Assembly (NCBI RefSeq): GCF_014656295.1 | Contig: NZ_BNCD01000019.1 | Span: forward strand, 62,001-126,000 | Length of the DNA: 64,000 nucleotides | Direction: 5' to 3' | Source of the DNA: Streptomyces sulfonofaciens | Lineage (GTDB): Bacteria; Actinomycetota; Actinomycetes; Streptomycetales; Streptomycetaceae | Shown: positions 17,601 through 24,900 of the stretch, piece by piece | Position numbering within the stretch: position 1 is the stretch's first letter | How the letters are laid out: every line of letters begins with the position of its first letter | Translations under genes and position numbers: made by a program | Notes under the pieces: model-generated | Database searches by the model: none | Told to the model about the DNA's origin: nothing | What the model saw: the letters and a program-made list of their open reading frames with translations, nothing else

Positions 17601-20600
17601 CCAGCATGTCGAAGGGGAGTTCCTGGTTCTGGTAGGCGTCCAGGGCGGTGGTGCGGACGCGGTCCAGGAGCTGGGCGAAGGTGGGGTCGCCCGACAGGTC
17701 GGTGCGCATGAGGAGGGTGTTGACGAAGTATCCGATGAGGGGCTCGGTCTCGGCACGGGTGCGGCCGTCGATCGGTGTGCCGATCAGGATGTCGTCCGCG
17801 GCGGTGTGCTTGCGGAGGGTCGCATCGAACGCGGCCAGCAGCACCATGTAGAGGGTCGCGTTGTGGTGCTGTGCGAGCGCGTTCAGCCGGGCCGCCAGCT
17901 CGGTCGGCAGGGTGAGGCGCACCTGGGCGCCGTTCCCGTCGCGGACGGGTGGCCGCGGCCGGTCCGGGTGCAGCTCGGTGCCGGTGGAGCCCTGGAGGCG
18001 GTCGCGCCAGTGGGCGAGTTGTTCCGCCAGCTCGTCGCTGTGCTGCCGCTCGCGGCTCCAGGCCGCGTAGTCGGCGTACTGGATCGGCAGTTCGGGCAGG
18101 TCGGGCCGCCGTCCGCCGAGGAGGGCCGTGTAGGCCGCCGACAGCTCGCTCCACAGCAGCGTCATGGACGAGCCGTCGACCGCGATGTGGTGCACCACCA
18201 GCACCAGCAGGTGATGGTCCTCGGGCAGCTCGACGATGCGGGCCCTGAGCCAGGGGCCCTCGGCGAGGTCGAAGGGCAGGCACGCGTCGTCCGTGGCCAG
18301 CGCGTCGGCACGGGTTCGCGCCTCGTCGGCCGGCAGGTGCCGCAGGTCGGTCACCACGAGGAAGTCGGGCACGGCCTCGACGCGCTGGCGGGGCACGTCG
18401 TCGTCCCCGATGACGATGCGCGAGCGCAGGACGTGGTGCCGGTCCACGACGAGCCGCAGCGCGGCTGCCAGGGCCCCGCTGTCCAGGGTGCCGCTGAACA
18501 TGATGGCCGACGGCACGTTGTACTCGGCCGTGCCCGGGTTCAGTTCCTCCAGGAACCACAGCCGGCGCTGGCTGGGTGACAGCTCCTCGTCGGTTCCGGT
18601 CCGGGCGGCCGGGCCCACGGGTGCGGTGGGCGCCAGGCCGTCTACGGCTTTGGCCATGGTGTGGATAGTGGGGTGGTCGAAGAGGAGGGTGAGGGGGACG
18701 TTGAGGCCCAGCGCGGCGCGCAGCCGCGAGATGGTGCGCGTGGCCAGCAGGGAGTGCCCACCCAGGGAAAAGAAATTGGTGTGCACATCAGGCCCGGGAT
18801 GCTGCAGCACATCCGCCCAGATATCGGCGATCAGATGCTCGGTGTCCGTGACCGGCGCGGTGTGCGCACGAGCGGACCGCACCACACGCGGCACCGGCAG
18901 ACGCTTCGTGTCCAACTTCCCGTTCGCGTTCGTCGGAACCGCCGCAATCGGCGTGAAACTCCCAGGAACCAGATAAGGAGGCAACTTCCCCAGAAGATCC
19001 GCCTCCAGATCCTTCACCAACGCATCAAAATCCGGCGCCCCGTCACCCAACACCAGATAAGCAGCCAACCGCTGATCACCAGGAGTCGGCTCCCACTTCG
19101 TCACAATCGCCTCGAGAACCACCGGATGAGACCGCAGAACATGCTCGATCTCACCCGGCTCCACACGAATACCACGCACCTTTATCTGATGATCACTACG
19201 CCCCAGGAACGTGATCTCCCCATCCCCATGACGCACACCCTGATCACCCGTCCGATACAACCGACCACCGGACCGACCCGGATGAGGCACAAAAACATCC
19301 GCCGTCTTCCGCGGATCACCCCAATACCCACGAGCCAACCCGACACCGGCAAGATACAAATCCCCCGGAACACCCACCGGAACCGGATTCAAATGATCAT
19401 CCAACACCAACAACTCATTGTTGGCAATCGGAACACCCAACGGAACAGCACCCCGCTCGACATCCTCCACCACACACGTATGCGCCGTGGAATCAATCGA
19501 CACCTCAGTCGCACCCCACTGGTTGTACAAACGCGCAGGCGTACCCCCCAAACACTCGAAGAACCGCCCCACCACATACGGCTGCAACGCCTCACCACTC
19601 GACACCACATGCCGCAGACACCCAAGACCCCCAGCCCCAACACCAGCACCAGCACCAGCAACCTCGTCCAGGAACAGGTTGAGCATGCTCGGCACGAACT
19701 GCAGGACCGAGACCCGGTGCCGGACGGCGCTCTCCAGGATGGCGCGCGGATCGCGGTGGAGCCCCGCACCCAGCATGACCACGGTGGCACCGGTGATCAG
19801 CGGCCAGAACAACTCCACAGCGGAGTCGTCGAAACTGAGGATCGTCTTGTGCAGAACCGTCTCACCCGGACCGATGCCATAACACTCCTGCATCCACCAC
19901 ATACGGTTCACCCACCCGCGGTGCGTACTCGCCACACCCTTGGGCCGACCCGTCGAACCCGACGTGAAATACACCGACACCAGATGATCCGGCAGGAGCG
20001 GGACGACCGGAGCCTCGGGCATCGACTCCGTCAGCACATCACACACCACCGCCCGCACACCGCAACCGACGAAATGCACCGCACGCCCCGCATCCGTACA
20101 CACAAACCGGATACGGCCATCGGTCAACACCGTCACCGCACGCGCAGGAGGAACATCCGGATCCAACGGCACATAAGCACCACCGGCCTTCAGAACACCC
20201 AACAACGAGACGAGCATCTCCACCGAACGATCCATCCACAGACCCACCGGCACATCAGGCCCCACACCCAACCCCACCAGACGATGCGCCAACGCATTCG
20301 CCCGACCCACCACCTCCGCATACGACACCCGCTCACCATCAGCACCCACCACCGCCACCGCATCCGGCGACCGCACCGCCTGCGCATCCACCAACTCGTG
20401 CAACAACCCATCCGGAAACACACCCCCCGTCCGATTGAACGCCTCGAACGACTCCACCTCCCCGGGGCTGAGGACGTCGATCGCCGAGAGCCTGCGCTCG
20501 GGGTGGGCCGCCGCGTTGTGCAGGAACCGCTGGAACCGGTCCACGAAGCGTTCGATCGACGCCCGCTCGAAGAGGTCGGTGGCGTAGATGGCGACACCTT

Positions 20601-21918
20601 CGAGGGTGTCCGCGCGACGGGTCAGCGAGAGGTTGAGGTCGAAGCGCGACTTCGTCGCCACCATGGCCACCGGCTCGGCCTCCAGGCCGGGGAGCCGCAG
20701 CGTCGTCGTCTCCTCGTCACCGAGGGTGAACATGATCTGGAAGAGCGGGTTGCGGCTGGGGTCGCGCTCTGGACGCAGCTCCTGCAGCAGTGCGTCGAAG
20801 GGGAGTTCCTGGTTGTGGTAGGCGTCCAGGGCGGTGGTGCGGACGCGTTCCAGGAGTTCGGTGAAGGTGGGGTCGCCCGATAGATCGGTGCGCATGAGGA
20901 GGGTGTTGACGAAGTACCCGATGAGGGGCTCGGTCTCGGCACGGGTGCGGCCGGCGATGGGTGTGCCGATCAGGATGTCGTCCGCGGCGGTGTGCTTGCG
21001 GAGCGTCGCGTCGAACGCGGCCAGCAGCACCATGAAGAACGTCGCCTTGTGCTGCCCGCCCAGCTCCGTCAGCCGCCGGGTCAGCTCGGCGGGGAGGGCG
21101 AACCGGACGTGTGCGCCCTCGCCGCTGCGGACGGGGGGCCGGGGCCGGTCGGTGAACAGTTCCGTGCCGGTGGCGCCCTGGAGGTGCTCGCGCCAGTAGG
21201 CCAGTTGCCTCGTCATCTCCTCCCCGTGCTGCCGCTCGCGGCTCCAGGCCGCGTAGTCGGCGTACTGGATCGGCAGTTCGGGCAGGTCGGGCCGCCGTCC
21301 TTCGACCAGGGCCGCGTAGGCGGCCGACAGCTCGCTCCACAGCAGCGGCATGGACGAGCCGTCGACCGCGATGTGGTGGACGACCACCACGAGCAGGTGG
21401 TCCGCGGGCGTCAGCCGCAGCACCGTGACCCGCAGCGGGCTCTCCGCCGCCAGGTCGAAGGGCTGCCGCACCAGCTCCTCCGCCCGGGCGAGGGCTCGGG
21501 ACAACCGCTCCCCGCCCCCGGCCCCGTCGACGTCCACCAGGCTGACGGGGGCAGGACCCGCCGGGCGCACCAGCGGGACCGGGGCCCCGTCGCGCTCGGT
21601 GAAGACGGTGCGCAGCACCTCGTGCCGCTCGACGATGCAGGAGAACGCCTCTTCCAACGCCTGAACGTCGAGCCGGCCACGCAGCCGGACCACTTCGTAG
21701 GAGTTGTATCCGTCGAGCATCCGCTCCAGGAGCCACATGCGTTCCTGCGAGAACGACGCGGGGGGTTCGCCGCCGTGCCGGCGCGGCCGGATGGCGTCCG
21801 CGCCGGTGCCGGACAACCGGGCCCGGGCCGCCCTGATCCGTTCCTGTGCGAGCGCCCTGCGGTCCCCCGCCGACGGGCGCGCCCGACCGGACGCGCCTTC
21901 CTGGCCGACCGCGGTCAT
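14644..21918 (-). CDS. Nonribosomal peptide synthetase, C-A-T-C-A-T-TE
   Basis: A 2,424-aa two-module terminal synthetase. Order: condensation (about 50-480, HHIAVDG near 181), adenylation plus carrier (484-1091, carrier Ser about 1056), condensation (1115-1545, HHIAVDG near 1243), adenylation (about 1560-2050), carrier (DDFFELGGHSL) and type I thioesterase (GWSFGGN, Ser about 2237; His in GNHHDVV). The first A domain is nearly identical to the second one of the upstream synthetase; pocket residues read D-D-V-Q-V-S-Q-I-D-K, and the Asp at position 331 is common for basic side chains. The second reads D-I-L-Q-V-G-A-V-W-K, close to the glycine code. No epimerisation domain is present. It starts in a 4-bp overlap with the upstream synthetase. 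Confidence 0.95.
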   Translation of the reverse strand: MTAVGQEGASGRARPSAGDRRALAQERIRAARARLSGTGADAIRPRRHGGEPPASFSQERMWLLERMLDGYNSYEVVRLRGRLDVQALEEAFSCIVERHEVLRTVFTERDGAPVPLVRPAGPAPVSLVDVDGAGGGERLSRALARAEELVRQPFDLAAESPLRVTVLRLTPADHLLVVVVHHIAVDGSSMPLLWSELSAAYAALVEGRRPDLPELPIQYADYAAWSRERQHGEEMTRQLAYWREHLQGATGTELFTDRPRPPVRSGEGAHVRFALPAELTRRLTELGGQHKATFFMVLLAAFDATLRKHTAADDILIGTPIAGRTRAETEPLIGYFVNTLLMRTDLSGDPTFTELLERVRTTALDAYHNQELPFDALLQELRPERDPSRNPLFQIMFTLGDEETTTLRLPGLEAEPVAMVATKSRFDLNLSLTRRADTLEGVAIYATDLFERASIERFVDRFQRFLHNAAAHPERRLSAIDVLSPGEVESFEAFNRTGGVFPDGLLHELVDAQAVRSPDAVAVVGADGERVSYAEVVGRANALAHRLVGLGVGPDVPVGLWMDRSVEMLVSLLGVLKAGGAYVPLDPDVPPARAVTVLTDGRIRFVCTDAGRAVHFVGCGVRAVVCDVLTESMPEAPVVPLLPDHLVSVYFTSGSTGRPKGVASTHRGWVNRMWWMQECYGIGPGETVLHKTILSFDDSAVELFWPLITGATVVMLGAGLHRDPRAILESAVRHRVSVLQFVPSMLNLFLDEVAGAGAGVGAGGLGCLRHVVSSGEALQPYVVGRFFECLGGTPARLYNQWGATEVSIDSTAHTCVVEDVERGAVPLGVPIANNELLVLDDHLNPVPVGVPGDLYLAGVGLARGYWGDPRKTADVFVPHPGRSGGRLYRTGDQGVRHGDGEITFLGRSDHQIKVRGIRVEPGEIEHVLRSHPVVLEAIVTKWEPTPGDQRLAAYLVLGDGAPDFDALVKDLEADLLGKLPPYLVPGSFTPIAAVPTNANGKLDTKRLPVPRVVRSARAHTAPVTDTEHLIADIWADVLQHPGPDVHTNFFSLGGHSLLATRTISRLRAALGLNVPLTLLFDHPTIHTMAKAVDGLAPTAPVGPAARTGTDEELSPSQRRLWFLEELNPGTAEYNVPSAIMFSGTLDSGALAAALRLVVDRHHVLRSRIVIGDDDVPRQRVEAVPDFLVVTDLRHLPADEARTRADALATDDACLPFDLAEGPWLRARIVELPEDHHLLVLVVHHIAVDGSSMTLLWSELSAAYTALLGGRRPDLPELPIQYADYAAWSRERQHSDELAEQLAHWRDRLQGSTGTELHPDRPRPPVRDGNGAQVRLTLPTELAARLNALAQHHNATLYMVLLAAFDATLRKHTAADDILIGTPIDGRTRAETEPLIGYFVNTLLMRTDLSGDPTFAQLLDRVRTTALDAYQNQELPFDMLVEALRPERDLSRNPLFQIMFTLVGAQSGALEVPGATARPVELPTGSVRFDLDVTLVTHPDRIEGVFTYATALLDRETVERLVAHYRRLLEQVVADAHRPLSRIGVLTPDEEHRLRTGWNDTAAAYPAACLHDLVDAQAARTPHAVALGAPGRADMVYAELAERSGRLAARLAAAGAGPGTPPVAVVLERSPEAVLAVLAVLKAGAAYLPVDPAYPQDRIDYMLADSGARIVLTGQGLAARFEDRPGAAVIDVDRDTGGDPAGTAPARTTHPDDLAYVIYTSGSTGRPKPVQVPHRGLANFAADMARRLRLDEEDTVLAVTTVSFDIAVLELLVPLTRGARTVVADRATASDGARLAEALDAVSATLVQATPATWHLLLMSGWQGGTLRAVCGGEAMSRQLAADLADRVDELWNAYGPTETTVWSTAHRVEPSQAPGPVPIGTPLSNTRAYVLDDAMGLAPIGTIGELYLAGDGVVRGYGGRPAATAERFLPDPFGAGGRMYRTGDLARWRADGTLEFAGRADAQVKIRGHRIEPGETESVLQRHPAVARCAVTVAGTGMDRRLVGHVVWREGEETASLRAFARDRLPSHMVPSAFVSLEALPLTPNGKVDVRRLPEPGTGTGGAAMAPRDVLELRMTGLWQRILQRAPIGVRDDFFELGGHSLRAFELMEAVRREFGVDVPLNALFRAPTVEGLCAALPGASGAVAHLLVPMAEGPAPEAGRAPAPPLFLVHPHGGDVCCYVDLARRLGGTRPVYGLEAVGYNTDSTPLERIEEIAARYLDEIRTVAPEGPYRLAGWSFGGNVAFEMAAQLERAGDEVDFLGVIDAEALGTGPGPSEQDVLVRFGAEAGLSEEQVRRLDDDHIIAALVRRSHERETLPERTQSAAVRRMLAVARAHQKAAAGYRPGTRVTADVHLFTVSQQHPTLQAPPVDPHAWRARTRGRVHEIELPGNHHDVVYPPHSAAVAERIETALQTLNPKTDTAEEA
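18644..20467 (-). repeat. 1,824-bp near-identical A-T repeat, copy 2 (in the downstream synthetase)
   Basis: This stretch matches 22003-23826 at a constant offset of 3,359 bp. Only two base differences were found by eye, both near the carrier-domain end (about 18760 and 18788). It spans exactly from the conserved SPGEVESFEAF linker to the end of the carrier domain. Codons inside it prefer G or T at the third position, unlike the C/G-ending codons of the flanks, except for an island at about 19662-19850. Confidence 0.95.
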
Positions 21919-24900
21919 GAGGTGCTCCCTTCCGCGGCACGGAACGACTCGTCCGGCTCGGCCCCGGTCCCCTCGTCGAGTTCCTGGAGGAGCAGTTCCT
22001 CGACGGCTTTGGCCATGGTGTGGATAGTGGGGTGGTCGAAGAGGAGGGTGAGGGGGACGTTGAGGCCCAGCGCGGCGCGCAGCCGCGAGATGGTGCGCGT
22101 GGCCAGCAGGGAGTGCCCGCCCAGGGAAAAGAAATTGGTGTGCACATCGGGCCCGGGATGCTGCAGCACATCCGCCCAGATATCGGCGATCAGATGCTCG
22201 GTGTCCGTGACCGGCGCGGTGTGCGCACGAGCGGACCGCACCACACGCGGCACCGGCAGACGCTTCGTGTCCAACTTCCCGTTCGCGTTCGTCGGAACCG
22301 CCGCAATCGGCGTGAAACTCCCAGGAACCAGATAAGGAGGCAACTTCCCCAGAAGATCCGCCTCCAGATCCTTCACCAACGCATCAAAATCCGGCGCCCC
22401 GTCACCCAACACCAGATAAGCAGCCAACCGCTGATCACCAGGAGTCGGCTCCCACTTCGTCACAATCGCCTCGAGAACCACCGGATGAGACCGCAGAACA
22501 TGCTCGATCTCACCCGGCTCCACACGAATACCACGCACCTTTATCTGATGATCACTACGCCCCAGGAACGTGATCTCCCCATCCCCATGACGCACACCCT
22601 GATCACCCGTCCGATACAACCGACCACCGGACCGACCCGGATGAGGCACAAAAACATCCGCCGTCTTCCGCGGATCACCCCAATACCCACGAGCCAACCC
22701 GACACCGGCAAGATACAAATCCCCCGGAACACCCACCGGAACCGGATTCAAATGATCATCCAACACCAACAACTCATTGTTGGCAATCGGAACACCCAAC
22801 GGAACAGCACCCCGCTCGACATCCTCCACCACACACGTATGCGCCGTGGAATCAATCGACACCTCAGTCGCACCCCACTGGTTGTACAAACGCGCAGGCG
22901 TACCCCCCAAACACTCGAAGAACCGCCCCACCACATACGGCTGCAACGCCTCACCACTCGACACCACATGCCGCAGACACCCAAGACCCCCAGCCCCAAC
23001 ACCAGCACCAGCACCAGCAACCTCGTCCAGGAACAGGTTGAGCATGCTCGGCACGAACTGCAGGACCGAGACCCGGTGCCGGACGGCGCTCTCCAGGATG
23101 GCGCGCGGATCGCGGTGGAGCCCCGCACCCAGCATGACCACGGTGGCACCGGTGATCAGCGGCCAGAACAACTCCACAGCGGAGTCGTCGAAACTGAGGA
23201 TCGTCTTGTGCAGAACCGTCTCACCCGGACCGATGCCATAACACTCCTGCATCCACCACATACGGTTCACCCACCCGCGGTGCGTACTCGCCACACCCTT
23301 GGGCCGACCCGTCGAACCCGACGTGAAATACACCGACACCAGATGATCCGGCAGGAGCGGGACGACCGGAGCCTCGGGCATCGACTCCGTCAGCACATCA
23401 CACACCACCGCCCGCACACCGCAACCGACGAAATGCACCGCACGCCCCGCATCCGTACACACAAACCGGATACGGCCATCGGTCAACACCGTCACCGCAC
23501 GCGCAGGAGGAACATCCGGATCCAACGGCACATAAGCACCACCGGCCTTCAGAACACCCAACAACGAGACGAGCATCTCCACCGAACGATCCATCCACAG
23601 ACCCACCGGCACATCAGGCCCCACACCCAACCCCACCAGACGATGCGCCAACGCATTCGCCCGACCCACCACCTCCGCATACGACACCCGCTCACCATCA
23701 GCACCCACCACCGCCACCGCATCCGGCGACCGCACCGCCTGCGCATCCACCAACTCGTGCAACAACCCATCCGGAAACACACCCCCCGTCCGATTGAACG
23801 CCTCGAACGACTCCACCTCCCCGGGGGACACCAGGTCGATGCGGTCCACCGGGCGGTCGGGCTCACGAAGGGCCGTCTCCAGCAGCCTGATGTAGTGGTC
23901 GACCATGCGGCGCATCGTGTCCTCGTCGAAGAGCGCCGTGGAGTACTCCCAGATGAGGGTGATGCGGTCGCCCTCAGGGTGTTCCGCGAGACCGGTGCGC
24001 TGCTGGCTGCGGGGGATGACGACGATGTTGAGGTCCATCTTCGCCGTACCGTTGTGCCGCTCCAGCACGGTGCCCCCGACCCCGCCGAGGTCGAGGTCGG
24101 GCACGGAGGCGTTGTGGAAACTGAACATCACCTGGAAGAGCGGGTTGCGCGAGGGGTCGCGGGGCGGCCTGATGGCGTCCACCAACCGGTCGAGCGGCAC
24201 GTCCTGCCAGTCGGAGCTGTCGACGATGACGCCGTGCACGCGCTTGCGCAGCGCGTCGAAGCCGGGTGCGCCGGACATGTCGATGTGCAGGGGGAGGGTG
24301 TTCACCACCATGCCCAGCATCCGCTCGGTCTCGGCGAGGCGGCGGTTGGCGACACCGGTGCCGATCACCATGTCGTCCACCTGCGCGTAGCGGCCCATCA
24401 GCGCGGCGAAGCCGGACAGCATGGAACTGAACAGCGTGACCCCGGCCCCGCGGCTGGTCTCCTCCAGTGCGCGGGACAGCTTCGCCGGTAGTTCCACGCG
24501 CAGCGCGGCGCCGGAGAAGGACTGGTTGCGCGGACGCGGCCGGTCCGTCGGGAGGTCGAGGGTGAAGGGGGCTCCGTCCAGGTGCGCCTTCCAGTGGTCG
24601 ATGTGCCGTTCGAGCACCTCGCCGCGCAGCCAGTCGCGCTGCCACACCGCGAAGTCGGCGTACTGGACCGCGGGCTCCGGCAGCGGCGAGGGGGCGCCCG
24701 CCGCGAACGCGGTGTAGAGGGCGCGCATCTCGTCCAGGAGGCGGCCGAACGACCAGCCGTCGTGCACGAAGTGGTGCTCCACCTGGACCAGGGTGTGCAG
24801 GTCCGCGGCGTGCCGCACCAGCGCCCAGCGCACCAGGGGCGGCGAGGTCAGGTCGAAGGGCTGCTGGACGGCGTTCCGGAGCACCTCCTGGGTGCGCCGC

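Noticed and set aside
18661..20883. Long plus-strand frame rich in His, Arg, Thr and Pro opposite the NRPS A domain (and its twin at 22020-24491)
   Set aside because: It is the antisense of the A-T repeat. The G/T-ending codons on the minus strand remove stops from the plus frame; there is no ribosome-binding site or protein-like composition.
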